From positions 1 to 47,869 of the IMG/VR virus record IMGVR_UViG_3300045996_002476: a stretch of DNA of 47,869 bases, one strand, 5' to 3'. The stretch comes from a virus. Made by a program: the position numbers and the translations under genes. A model generated the notes under the pieces. It worked only from the letters and a program-made list of their open reading frames with translations, was not told where the DNA came from and made no database searches. Positions 1-7,179 of the stretch are shown here, piece by piece; the first letter of the stretch is position 1; the number at the start of each line of letters is the position of its first letter.

Positions 1-105
1 TGAACAGCACCGACGCCGACACGAACCGCGGCGTGCGCCCGTCCTCGAGCAGCTGCCAACAGCCCGTGGCGGCCAGACGCGTCTTCCCCGGGCCCGGCCG
101 CCCAT
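1..105. repeat. Terminal direct repeat, left copy
   Basis: These 105 bases are identical to the last 105 bases of the window. Both copies lie inside the helicase-loader gene, and joining them keeps its frame open, so this is best read as the overlap of a circular assembly rather than a physical genome end. Confidence 0.97.
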
Positions 106-457
106 AGAGGAAGAGACTCCCTCCATCCTTCACCCAGGCACGCACCGCCGCTATCACCTCGCGGCGGCCACCCTCCTGCAGCATGTCGTCCCACGACAAC
201 GCCTGCAGGCCCTTCGGCAGCAGCGACCGCTCCACACGGCGGCGCATGTCCGCCTGGCGCAGCTTGCGGGCGTGGGCGAGCTCCTGCGCCCGCTCAGCGT
301 CCTCACAGGCCGTGCAGCGGCGCAACCGCGCCATCTTGAGCACCAGCTCGCGGGCGCGCTCACCGATCCCGTCCTGCCGCTCAGGCGGCAGCTCGTCCGG
401 CAGCTCAGTGCGGACGGGGCCGCCGCACTTCGGGCACTCGTGCGTTTCGACAGTCAC
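1..457 (-). CDS. DnaC/IstB-like helicase loader, N-terminal part (cut by window edge)
   Basis: AAA+ ATPase that probably loads the host replicative helicase at the phage origin. The start is a GTG at 455-457 that overlaps the TGA of the upstream gene (GTGA). The N-terminus carries a zinc-ribbon-like CPKC/CTAC pair (about residues 8-11 and 50-53). A Walker A motif, YGRPGPGKT, follows at about residues 117-125. The gene runs off the left edge and continues at the right edge as 47472-47869; closing the circle gives 249 residues, normal for the family. The zinc ribbon ahead of an ATPase is common in Gram-positive phage DnaC-like loaders. IstB-type transposition helpers share the fold, but no transposase is nearby. 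Confidence 0.9.
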   Translation of the reverse strand, partial: MTVETHECPKCGGPVRTELPDELPPERQDGIGERARELVLKMARLRRCTACEDAERAQELAHARKLRQADMRRRVERSLLPKGLQALSWDDMLQEGGRREVIAAVRAWVKDGGSLFLYGRPGPGKTRLAATGCWQLLEDGRTPRFVSASVLF

Positions 458-789
458 TCGTCTGCTTGACGGTTGTACTCGCGCGCCGCGTCGAGCGACC
501 GCGACGTCTCATGCGCCTGCTTCTCTGCGTGCTCGCGCAGCTGGGCGACGTGGCCGGCGCGGAAGTCGACGAGCAGCTGCAGGAAGTCCTGCCAGCCCTG
601 GTTCGGGTCGAGCTGGTCGAGGTTGGCGACCATCGCCTCGAACTCGTGCAACTGCTCGACGGTCATGACTAGCCGCGAGAAGCCGTGGATGATGGCGCCG
701 TTGGGACCGCGGCCCGACAGGTCTGCGGTGATCGCCTTCGAGTCAGCGTGGGCCACCGGGAAGATGATCGAGAGGTTCAGCTGCGGCAT
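454..789 (-). CDS. Hypothetical protein, 111 aa
   Basis: I do not recognise the family. The start is the ATG at 787-789, preceded by AGGAG at good spacing; an in-frame start further upstream would run through the neighbouring gene. The N-terminal half contains beta-like stretches and the C-terminal third is a charged helix rich in Ala, Glu, Arg and His. It sits between the 97-residue gene and the helicase loader, with a one-base gap and a GTGA overlap respectively, so it is translationally coupled to replication genes and may assist them. Confidence 0.8.
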   Translation of the reverse strand: MPQLNLSIIFPVAHADSKAITADLSGRGPNGAIIHGFSRLVMTVEQLHEFEAMVANLDQLDPNQGWQDFLQLLVDFRAGHVAQLREHAEKQAHETSRSLDAAREYNRQADE

Positions 790-790
790 G

Positions 791-1084
791 TCAGCTCCTG
801 TTCTTGGGGCGGTGGTACGGCGCCAGGCGTTCCGCCTCCTGTGCTCGCTTCGAGAGGTGGGCGCGATCGCGCCGCTCATGCTCGAGGAACGTCCTCAGCG
901 TGCGCGGCCCGTTCTTCGCCGTCGGGGTCTCCTGCATGTACGCGGCACAGCGCGCCGCGACCTCGAGGACATCAACATCCCCGAAGTCAGCGACGCACTG
1001 CGCCACAAGACGAGGGTCCCAATGGACGCCGGGCACGCGCTCCACAAGTAGAGCGCGCACCTCGATGCCCGACGGGAGCGTCAC
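791..1084 (-). CDS. Hypothetical protein, 97 aa, possible replication accessory
   Basis: Starts at a GTG overlapping the ParB-like gene's TGA (GTGA, four bases). The protein is mostly helical: a middle segment with VLEVAARCAAYMQ is followed by PRTLRTFLEHE and an Arg/Glu-rich tail. That arrangement recalls the C-terminal helical part of phage replication-initiation or DnaD-like proteins, but the resemblance is too weak to name it. It lies between the ParB-like protein and the helicase-loader pair in one minus-strand transcription unit, which supports a replication role by context only. Confidence 0.75.
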   Translation of the reverse strand: MTLPSGIEVRALLVERVPGVHWDPRLVAQCVADFGDVDVLEVAARCAAYMQETPTAKNGPRTLRTFLEHERRDRAHLSKRAQEAERLAPYHRPKNRS

Positions 1085-2769
1085 TCGGCCTCGGCCACCT
1101 CATCGGCGGCCGGGTCCGCGTCCTCCTCGCCCGAGCCGGACGTTTCGCCCTCCAGGCCCTCATCGGGCGAGTCGGGGTCCGGGTCCGGCTCGTAGCCACC
1201 GAAGCCCACGCCGGCGAGCTGGCGTGCGCGTTCGACGGCCTGCTCGAACAGACTCTTCGGCAGCGCCTTCTTGAGCAGCTTCTCGAGCTCGCTCTCGATG
1301 ACCTCCTTCGAGTCCGAAGTCGCCTGGTAGCCCGACGTCACGACCCCCTGGCCGCGGCGGTTCGACATCGCCACGCAGCGGTGGTCGGCGTACTCGGCCG
1401 CGAGCAGGACGATGAACAGCCGCGCGAAGATCTCGTCGGTCTTGCGCGCCCCGTTCATCCAGTCGTCGAGCAGCGTCTGCAGCTCGTTCGACTCGACGTA
1501 GCGGGTGACCTTCTTCGACTCCGGGTCCTTCCCGTTCGGGTGGATGTACCGGAGCCCGCGGGCCGCGAAGTCCGTCCCGTGCTCGACGAGCACCAGGCGG
1601 GACAGCAGCCGCGCCAGCGGCGCCGTGATCTCGATCGACGGGAGCCGGCCGATCATCGCGATCCCGAGCGCCTCGTTGAACGACTCGGCGTCCTGGCGCT
1701 CCTGAATCTCGGCCTTGTAGCGCTCCTTGCGGATGCGGGTCTTCTCGTCGTCATCGACGACAGCCTCGCCTTCGGCGTTGACCACGACCCGCGAGCTCGA
1801 GCCGCCGGTGTCGCGCCAGGGCTCGTCCTTGTCCCGCTCTGCGAGGCGCTCCTCCCGCTCCTTGAGCAGCCGGACGAGATAGTCCCCGGCGACCTGGCAG
1901 CAGGCGTCCCAGCCGATGATCAGCTTGCCGTCGACGAGCTGCACCGTCGCCGAGATGGAGTCGGCGTCCTTGACGACCTCGTCCGAGACGCGGACATAGG
2001 TCGGCCCGTACGCGTTCTCCGACAGGGTGGTGCGCGCGTCGTGGGCCTCCTCGGTCAGCAGGAACGCCGCCGCGTCGTACTGTGACCCCTCCGCCATCAG
2101 CGGAAACAGCTTCGACACCTGGAACGGCGCCAGCCGCTTGCACGGCTCCTTGCCGAAGTCCTTGCGGACCTCCTCCGACTGGCCGGCCAGGTACTTCGCG
2201 ATCTCCCCGGCGACGTCGGGCGACGCCGCGGCGATCGTGACGAGCGCCTTGCGGCCCTTGTCGTTCAGCTCCGCGGCCGCGTCGATCGCGTCCTCCGGCA
2301 GCACAAGCAGCTGCATCCGGCGGGTGACACGACCCTGCGGCAACCCGACCGCCGTGGCGATCCGCTGCGCGTTCCAGCCGTGCTCCTCCTTCAGCCGCCC
2401 GTACGCCTTGACCTCATCCGCGATGGAGAGATCCTCCCTCTGGATGTTCTCGACGAGCGCGTCGACGGTGCGCTCACCGGCGTCCGCGGCACGCCCATTG
2501 GTCACGATGCACGGGACGAGCTCCAGCGAGCCCTGGCAGGCGCGCAGGCGGCGCTCGCCGGTGACGAGCACGTAGCCGTCGTACGGCTCGTCCTCGAGCG
2601 GCAGACGGACGGTCAGCGGCTGCAGCAGCCCGCGCTCGCGGATCGAGGCGGCGAGCTCCTCGATCGCCTTCACCTCGAACTGCGTGCGCGGGTTGAAGTC
2701 CGTTTCGACCTTGATCTGGTCGATCGGCACGAGCTGAACATCAGGCAGTGTTGATTCGGTCATCGGCAA
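1081..2769 (-). CDS. ParB/Spo0J-like nuclease-domain protein, 562 aa
   Basis: The N-terminus is a classic ParB/sulfiredoxin-fold domain: FNPRTQFEVKAIEELAASI at about residues 26-44, then VTGERRLRAC at about 68-77. A helix-turn-helix segment follows, with GWNAQRIATAVGLPQGRVTRR at about residues 130-150. The middle is a long novel region. The last 40 residues are very acidic (Asp, Glu, Pro). At 562 residues it is about twice a chromosomal ParB. No ParA is present anywhere in the circle, so a plain partition role is doubtful; DNA binding, transcription control or nuclease activity are alternatives. The start ATG is preceded by GAAAGG sitting in a small GGA/TCC hairpin. It is first in the minus-strand replication operon. 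Confidence 0.85.
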   Translation of the reverse strand: MPMTESTLPDVQLVPIDQIKVETDFNPRTQFEVKAIEELAASIRERGLLQPLTVRLPLEDEPYDGYVLVTGERRLRACQGSLELVPCIVTNGRAADAGERTVDALVENIQREDLSIADEVKAYGRLKEEHGWNAQRIATAVGLPQGRVTRRMQLLVLPEDAIDAAAELNDKGRKALVTIAAASPDVAGEIAKYLAGQSEEVRKDFGKEPCKRLAPFQVSKLFPLMAEGSQYDAAAFLLTEEAHDARTTLSENAYGPTYVRVSDEVVKDADSISATVQLVDGKLIIGWDACCQVAGDYLVRLLKEREERLAERDKDEPWRDTGGSSSRVVVNAEGEAVVDDDEKTRIRKERYKAEIQERQDAESFNEALGIAMIGRLPSIEITAPLARLLSRLVLVEHGTDFAARGLRYIHPNGKDPESKKVTRYVESNELQTLLDDWMNGARKTDEIFARLFIVLLAAEYADHRCVAMSNRRGQGVVTSGYQATSDSKEVIESELEKLLKKALPKSLFEQAVERARQLAGVGFGGYEPDPDPDSPDEGLEGETSGSGEEDADPAADEVAEAE

Positions 2770-2780
2770 GGAACCTTTCT

Positions 2781-2797
2781 CCGTCCCCCAGGGACGG
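2781..2797. promoter_or_regulatory. Hairpin in the divergent ParB-like/HTH intergenic gap
   Basis: A perfect 7-bp inverted repeat (CCGTCCC, three-base loop, GGGACGG) fills most of the 40-base gap between two divergently transcribed genes. It could be an operator for either neighbour or a leader hairpin. Promoter elements are not clear. Confidence 0.5.
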
Positions 2798-2809
2798 GAC
2801 CATTGGCTG

Positions 2810-3460
2810 ATGGCGGACAGCCACCCAGCACCACTTACAGCTATACCGGCAGAAGAGATTGAGGCGCGACTCCCCGGCTACAACGACCACGTAGGCCGGC
2901 CGATGAAGTACCCGCCAGAGGTAGTCGAGGCGGCGCTCTACGAGGTCGCCGCTCATGGCAACAACGTCGCGCGCGCCTGCGAGACGCTCAAGGACCGAGG
3001 TGTCACGCAGAGCTACCCGAAGGACTGCGGACGTGCGATCCCGCGAGCGGTGGTAGCGGACTGGGTTCGCAAGCGGTTCCGCAACCGCTACCACGAGATC
3101 GTCTCCAGCTCGACGCGCCAGCTCGAGGAGGTCGTCGCCCAGAAAGGGATCGAGACAGCGATCCAGATCGGCGAGGCGGAGCAGGAGGCCCTGCGCCAAA
3201 CCCTCGCCGGTCTGCCTGACGCGACTGCCGTCGAGGCTTCGCAGATCCTGCGCAACCTGACCCAATCGAAGGCGCAGCAGATCGACAAGGCACACGCCGT
3301 GCGCGCGTTCGGCGTCGCGGAGCAGGCCAGCCATTCGCTCAAGGAGCTCGTGACAGGGCTGAAGTCGCTCGGGCTGATCGTCGACAACGACGAGGACGTT
3401 CATGACGCCGAGGTCATCGAGGACGACGGCGAGACGGCCGGGCTCCCCGCCGGGGAGTGA
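2810..3460 (+). CDS. Helix-turn-helix DNA-binding protein, candidate small terminase
   Basis: A 216-residue protein transcribed alone on the plus strand amid minus-strand genes. After a short N-terminus, GRPMKYPPEVVEAAL leads into GNNVARACETL at about residues 46-56, a typical HTH pattern of phage small terminases and related regulators. ADWVRKRFRNRY (about 83-94) could be the end of the recognition domain. The rest is long amphipathic helices suited to oligomerisation, with an acidic tail. The reading as TerS is an inference from this architecture; it lies about 11 kb from TerL, which is unusual. A sequence-specific regulator is the alternative. The ATG is preceded by AGGGACGGGA. Its 3' end overlaps a convergent gene by 61 bases. 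Confidence 0.7.
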   Translation: MADSHPAPLTAIPAEEIEARLPGYNDHVGRPMKYPPEVVEAALYEVAAHGNNVARACETLKDRGVTQSYPKDCGRAIPRAVVADWVRKRFRNRYHEIVSSSTRQLEEVVAQKGIETAIQIGEAEQEALRQTLAGLPDATAVEASQILRNLTQSKAQQIDKAHAVRAFGVAEQASHSLKELVTGLKSLGLIVDNDEDVHDAEVIEDDGETAGLPAGE

Positions 3461-3633
3461 TCGACGATCGCGTCCACCGGCAGCGTGCGTAGCGCCCCGG
3501 TCGAGAGCAGCTTGACCGCCACCTGGCGTTCGTAGACGAGGTCGATGTCGAGCACCGCGGCGAGCCTGACCACTTCTCCGCCCAAATGGACGCGAACTTG
3601 GTCGCCTGGGCGGACGTCATCCAGGTGGAGCAT
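3400..3633 (-). CDS. Hypothetical protein, 77 aa
   Basis: Begins at an ATG sharing bases with the upstream stop (TGATG), so it is coupled to the 79-residue gene. The first 55 residues look like a small beta-barrel: MLHLDDVRPGDQVRVHLGG, then strands up to LRTLPVDAIV. The last 20 residues are Ser/Pro/Ala-rich and are encoded antisense to the end of the convergent HTH gene, so that tail may simply be readthrough of a missing stop. Confidence 0.7.
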   Translation of the reverse strand: MLHLDDVRPGDQVRVHLGGEVVRLAAVLDIDLVYERQVAVKLLSTGALRTLPVDAIVDHSPAGSPAVSPSSSMTSAS

Positions 3634-3872
3634 CAGAACGGTGGCGGCTCGAAGTGCGCGCGAACGACGCCCTCGAGGTTGGCGATCGCGCGGCTGGTGA
3701 CGTGGCGATCGCAGATGTGGACGAGCAGCGAGTCGGGCGTGTGATGCTGGACCGTGACCCAGCCGAGCATGCCGCCCGTCTTGGGCCGGTAGCTCTCGTC
3801 GCAGTCGATCTTGGATACGCACCCGGGAACGTCACAGGCAATCCAGTGCTCGACGTGGCTGTCGAAAGCCAT
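3633..3872 (-). CDS. Small putative zinc-binding protein, 79 aa
   Basis: Contains Cys13 and Cys18 (CDVPGC), a further Cys at about residue 24, and CDRH near residue 54, a set that could coordinate zinc in the style of small phage proteins that recognise a C-x4-C and C-x2-H pair. An AAGGAG lies 7 bases before the ATG, flanked by a weak AGC/GCT pairing. First gene of a two-gene unit ending at 3400. Function unknown. Confidence 0.75.
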   Translation of the reverse strand: MAFDSHVEHWIACDVPGCVSKIDCDESYRPKTGGMLGWVTVQHHTPDSLLVHICDRHVTSRAIANLEGVVRAHFEPPPF

Positions 3873-4149
3873 TGGTCAGCTCCTTGCTCGAGGAAGGGGG
3901 AAACGCCCGGCCAGACCGCGGGAAGGCGGGGGAGATTGGCCGGGCGCCCCGGGCGTCATGGCGCCCAGGATTGAAGAGTTAGCGAGCGTCGGCAAGGACA
4001 CCGCGATCGTGACACGCCGGGCAGCCATTGGTCAACCGCTGGCGAGCGAAAAGTTTGGCATCACGCGATAGACGCGTGACTCGATGCTGTTGGCAGGGCA
4101 GGCGGGCAGCCCCGGGGGGAGCTGCCCGCCCTGCCGTTCCCCAGGACGT
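3873..4149. other. Non-coding spacer with two hairpins
   Basis: This 277-base gap separates the SSB gene from the 79-residue gene. It holds a 10-bp inverted repeat (3904-3913 with 3937-3946) whose loop is purine-rich. It also has a second copy of GCCATTGGTCA (4024-4034), which matches the start region of the downstream gene (3869-3879). A 50-codon minus-strand reading frame beginning at that second copy has no ribosome-binding site and I do not call it. TTGACC on the minus strand at 4029-4034 could be a -35 box, but no good -10 follows. Confidence 0.5.
4101..4130 (-). terminator. Terminator-like hairpin after ssb
   Basis: A perfect 10-bp G+C stem (4101-4110 with 4121-4130) with a 10-base loop sits about 20 bases beyond the SSB stop codon. 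No T-run follows, so termination would be of the U-tract-poor type common in high-GC actinobacteria. Confidence 0.55.
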
Positions 4150-4767
4150 CTAGAAGGGGATGTCCTCCTCGGTGCCACCCGGGGCACCGTCGGGCGCCGC
4201 GGCGGCCGCGACCGGCACGCCCTCGGCGGCCGGCTGCTCGCCGGGCGGGTCCGCGGGCACCATCGCGGGCTGCGCGGGCTCGGCCTGCGCCTGCTGCGCG
4301 GTGGGCGCGTCGGCGGGCTCGACCGAGGCGTCGCCCTGCGCGCTCGTCGCCTGCTGGCGGGCGAACGCGGGGTCGAAGCCCCAGATGCACTCCCGGGCGA
4401 TGATCTCGACCGTGGAGCGCGTGATCGGCTGCCCGAGCGCCTTCGCGGCCGGGGACGTGCGGTCCTCGTACGAGCGCTGGCGCAGCCGGCCCGTGACGAT
4501 GACCTCGCGGCCCTGGTTGAGGTGCTGAACCGCGTCCTCGGCCATCTTCCCGAAGAGGACGACGTTGATGCGGTTCGTCTGCTGGACGCCCTGCACGATC
4601 TCGCTGTTGTAGACCGCGAGCGTCGTGACGGGGGTCGCCTCCGGCCCCGAGCCAGCGTGACGCAGCTCGGGCTTGACGGCCAGGTTCCCCTGGATCGTGA
4701 CGGAGTTCGCCTGCTTGCGCGGGCGACGGACCTGCTGGTTGCCGTTTCCGGCCTGTGCGGTTGCCAT
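4150..4767 (-). CDS. ssb: Single-stranded DNA-binding protein
   Basis: Binds and protects ssDNA during replication and recombination. The OB-fold runs from about residue 20 to 140: an N-terminal strand SVTIQGNLAVKPELR, then INVVLFGKMAEDAVQHLNQG and VIVTGRLRQRSYEDR, the usual SSB core order. A long Ala/Pro/Gln/Glu-rich linker follows, and the chain ends in EEDIPF, the acidic tip that recruits SSB partners. At 205 residues it is within the bacterial/phage range. The start is the ATG at 4765-4767. Its AAAGGAGA lies in a CCA/TGG loop, so the ribosome site may be structured. It ends an operon and is followed by a hairpin. Confidence 0.95.
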   Translation of the reverse strand: MATAQAGNGNQQVRRPRKQANSVTIQGNLAVKPELRHAGSGPEATPVTTLAVYNSEIVQGVQQTNRINVVLFGKMAEDAVQHLNQGREVIVTGRLRQRSYEDRTSPAAKALGQPITRSTVEIIARECIWGFDPAFARQQATSAQGDASVEPADAPTAQQAQAEPAQPAMVPADPPGEQPAAEGVPVAAAAAPDGAPGGTEEDIPF

Positions 4768-4836
4768 GAAGGCACCATCTCCTTTGGCCGCCACGCATCG
4801 AATCTGTGGCAGCAATCGTTGTTGGGAGGTACGTAG

Positions 4837-4866
4837 CCCTCCCCTCCGAAAGGAAAAAGGGGAGGG
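4837..4866. promoter_or_regulatory. Hairpin in the ssb leader
   Basis: A perfect 9-bp inverted repeat (CCCTCCCCT with AGGGGAGGG) whose loop contains a smaller CC-GAAA-GG pairing, about 70 bases ahead of the SSB start. It may end transcription from the upstream small genes or regulate SSB synthesis. It resembles the dispersed GGGAG/CTCCC palindromes seen elsewhere in this genome. Confidence 0.5.
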
Positions 4867-4908
4867 CGAAGCCCGATCCCAAATCTTCCGTTCTTGGCAG
4901 AACTGCAG

Positions 4909-4974
4909 CTAGAGGGACAGGAAGAACAGCGCCGGCCACAACAGCCCAGCGCACGCATGCAACATGCTCACCAT
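4909..4974 (-). CDS. Possible 21-residue hydrophobic peptide
   Basis: A very short frame reads MVSMLHACAGLLWPALFFLS and one more Leu, essentially a single membrane-spanning segment. Its ATG overlaps the preceding stop as ATGGTGA, the same overlap used by the gene before it, and GGAG lies 8 bases upstream inside that gene. The coupling and hydrophobicity favour a real micro-protein, but a 22-codon frame can arise by chance. Confidence 0.35.
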   Translation of the reverse strand: MVSMLHACAGLLWPALFFLSL

Positions 4975-5189
4975 GGCGACGTCTCCGTGAGCCGTGCGAG
5001 CGCCCTGGTGCGAGCCTGCGTCCAGCAGTCACACCCGAGGGGCTTCTCGCGATCCAAGGGGAGAGCGCCATGTCGGCACTCGTTCTCGGTGTCGGTCAGG
5101 TCGGTCAGCGCCTGGACGTCACGCGGAGACTTGCGCTGAGGGTCCGGTTCGGGCTTGACCGAGGTGATGCTGTCGAGGCGGCTCACCAT
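4968..5189 (-). CDS. Hypothetical protein, 73 aa
   Basis: Starts at an ATG that overlaps the previous stop (ATGGTGA). The sequence is polar, with Cys in ECRHG and CDCW (about residues 38-53), a possible metal-binding cluster together with His. No family recognised. It belongs to the minus-strand unit that begins near 8.6 kb and ends with SSB. Confidence 0.65.
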   Translation of the reverse strand: MVSRLDSITSVKPEPDPQRKSPRDVQALTDLTDTENECRHGALPLDREKPLGCDCWTQARTRALARLTETSPW

Positions 5190-5449
5190 CGTCTCATCGC
5201 CCCCTCGACCTCGTGCGAGCACTCCATGAACTGTGCCACAGCGTCCTCGTCGAGGTGCAGCTCACCGCCATCCGTCTCGTCGACGACGAGCATGCCGCCG
5301 CCGCCGAGACGGAACGTCTCGCAATCCTCCTCGTCCCTGTGGGCGAGGAGGCACCAGACGGTCATGCCGTCGATCTGCGCCTCGGTGAACATCGAGGCGC
5401 GGGCCGCCCGCGGGATGCGGACGGCCCCGATGTCGTCGAGCCTGGGCAT
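5183..5449 (-). CDS. Hypothetical protein, 88 aa
   Basis: Coupled to the 563-residue gene through TGATG. The start at 5447-5449 gives MPRLDDIGAVRIPRAARASM. A mid-section with FRLGGGGMLVVDE looks like a beta-hairpin, and the C-terminus is acidic (LDEDAVAQFMECSHEVE). Function unknown; it is conserved in operon position between a large Cys/His protein and SSB. Confidence 0.75.
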   Translation of the reverse strand: MPRLDDIGAVRIPRAARASMFTEAQIDGMTVWCLLAHRDEEDCETFRLGGGGMLVVDETDGGELHLDEDAVAQFMECSHEVEGAMRRW

Positions 5450-7140
5450 CAGGCGGCCACCCCCTGGTGGTCGATGATGTCCGTCTCGGCGAGCGTGTCG
5501 TACGCCGCGAGCTCGTGCGCGCTCGGCTCGCCATCCCATGCCCAGGCATGGTGATGCGAAGCCTGGACGGCTTCGTCATGCGCGAGCGTTGAAGCGCGCT
5601 GCCGCGCCCGGACACGCATCGTGTCGACACGCATGCGGATCCGGTAGCGCACCCGGTCAGGGAGCATGAACGCCTCCCAAAGGGAGGGGATGTCCTCCCT
5701 CGGGTCGCAGGAGCGCAGCTCCAACGGCGACATGACGTCGGCGAGCTCCTCGCAGAGCCGCCGCGCCTGGTCGGCGTCCGCCGTGTCCGCGTTGTCGAGC
5801 CAATGCGTCGGCTCGTACGAACGCAGCAGCTCGAGCCGCTCCCGCAACCGCGGGAGCAGCATCGCCAACGCGGGCCGCTCCAACGCCACCGGATCCCTGT
5901 CCGGCTGGCGGTGCAGCTCACGCTCGACGATCTCGGCCATGCCCGAGACGTCGAAGCGCTCCTCCGTGGTCGACACGAACGGGGCGACCAGCTCGTCGAA
6001 GCGGAACCGCGCGGCGACGACATCCGAGTCCATCAGGACGTCGGCGACACCACCCTCAAGGTGGTTGAAGCCCCGGAAGCTGTCGCCAAAGATCCGCTGC
6101 GCCCGCACACGAGCGTCCTGCTCCATGTGCCGGGTGACGTGGATCTCCGCCTCCGTCACGTCCTCGACGTAGACGGCGGCGGACTCCCCGAACGACGAGC
6201 GTGCCGCTCGGTGTTCGTCCGCCTGGGCGTTGAAGCGCATCCCGACCAGGGAATAGCCGTCACCGCCCTGCGCCTCGTCCTCGAGCTGCTGCATGTGCAG
6301 CTCCAGCGCCGCGATCGCGTCCGCGATAGCGAGCTCGTCCGTGGACGAGAGCAAGCTACGCGCATGCTCGACGTCGGGGACGAAGGCAGGCAGCCGCGGC
6401 GGGCTGCCATCGACCCTGCGCTTCGGGCGAGGGCCGAGCGGCACCTTGTGGGCGCAGCCCTGGGCCAGGACGTCACGGACGAGGGGCAGCTGCTCCTCGA
6501 CAGTGACCCGGCCTTCGCGTACCTCCATGCGGAGGGCAGCGACCGCGTCGTTGACCGCTTGCTCGCAGAGCGGGCAGTCACGCTGGTAGCGGCGGACCTG
6601 GGACGGCTCGCGTAGCCCGTCGCCGGTCTGCAGCTCAGGGCGCGGCCGCCGAAAGTGTCGGCAGACGCGCTCCTCGCGCTTCTCCAGCTTGAGCTGCGCC
6701 TTGTCGAGCTCGGCGACGGCCCAGCCGGCGTCGGCGCCCTGCAGCTCAAGATCGCGGATCGCATCGTGATACGTCCCGATCGCGTCCTCGATCTCCTGCC
6801 GCTTCTCCTGCTCCGCAGGCCAGCAGCTGTCGCACCACCCGGGGTGCGACTCCCGGTGCAGCTCGCACCGCGCCGGGATCGGCTGTCTGAGCAGCCGCGT
6901 CAGGTGCGCCACCAGCCAGCGACAGCGGGCGTGGAGCGCCTCGAAGTCGGCGTTCGAGCCCTTCGGGTCGGCGACACGGTCGCCGGCCAGGCTGTCGAAC
7001 GCCTGCCAGGCCCGCCGAAGGCGTTGCCGCCTCACGGCGACGCAGCCCTGGCAGCCGTCATGCAGCGCGAGCCCGCGCTGCTTGATCCACTCGGGCATCC
7101 GCCCGAGGTCCATCGTGTACGCGTCAGCGACACGTCCCAT
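5449..7140 (-). CDS. Large Cys/His-rich protein of unknown function, 563 aa
   Basis: The start is the ATG at 7138-7140, immediately after a start-associated hairpin (7145-7161). The N-terminal 210 residues hold several metal-ligand-like pairs: CQGC near residue 29, a Cys/His cluster with CDSC near 100, CRHF near 158 and CPLC near 187. These could form two or more zinc sites. The remainder is predicted mostly helical, rich in Glu, Arg and Leu, with no recognisable catalytic motif. It is the largest gene of the SSB operon and lies directly downstream of a SLOG-domain gene. A nucleic-acid-binding or scaffolding role is a guess. I do not recognise the family. Confidence 0.8.
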   Translation of the reverse strand: MGRVADAYTMDLGRMPEWIKQRGLALHDGCQGCVAVRRQRLRRAWQAFDSLAGDRVADPKGSNADFEALHARCRWLVAHLTRLLRQPIPARCELHRESHPGWCDSCWPAEQEKRQEIEDAIGTYHDAIRDLELQGADAGWAVAELDKAQLKLEKREERVCRHFRRPRPELQTGDGLREPSQVRRYQRDCPLCEQAVNDAVAALRMEVREGRVTVEEQLPLVRDVLAQGCAHKVPLGPRPKRRVDGSPPRLPAFVPDVEHARSLLSSTDELAIADAIAALELHMQQLEDEAQGGDGYSLVGMRFNAQADEHRAARSSFGESAAVYVEDVTEAEIHVTRHMEQDARVRAQRIFGDSFRGFNHLEGGVADVLMDSDVVAARFRFDELVAPFVSTTEERFDVSGMAEIVERELHRQPDRDPVALERPALAMLLPRLRERLELLRSYEPTHWLDNADTADADQARRLCEELADVMSPLELRSCDPREDIPSLWEAFMLPDRVRYRIRMRVDTMRVRARQRASTLAHDEAVQASHHHAWAWDGEPSAHELAAYDTLAETDIIDHQGVAA

Positions 7141-7144
7141 AGTT

Positions 7145-7161
7145 CCGGATCTCCCTTCCGG
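7145..7161 (-). promoter_or_regulatory. Start-associated hairpin with the Shine-Dalgarno in its loop (copy 1)
   Basis: On the minus strand GGAAGGGAGATCC (7147-7159) is enclosed by CCGGA/TCCGG arms and lies 6 bases before the ATG of the 563-residue gene. The ribosome-binding AGGGAGA is the loop. The same core recurs with different, compensating arms at 7757-7773 and 8151-8171. Confidence 0.75.
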
Positions 7162-7179
7162 TAGGTAGTTGAGAGCGAA

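Noticed and set aside
1-105. Terminal repeat as a true T7-like direct terminal repeat
   Set aside because: Only 105 bases and inside the P-loop of an intact gene once circularised; an assembly overlap explains it more simply.
685-2085. 466-codon plus-strand frame opposite the ParB-like gene
   Set aside because: The minus strand has clear ParB motifs; the plus frame is Arg/Leu-rich antisense with no homology signal.
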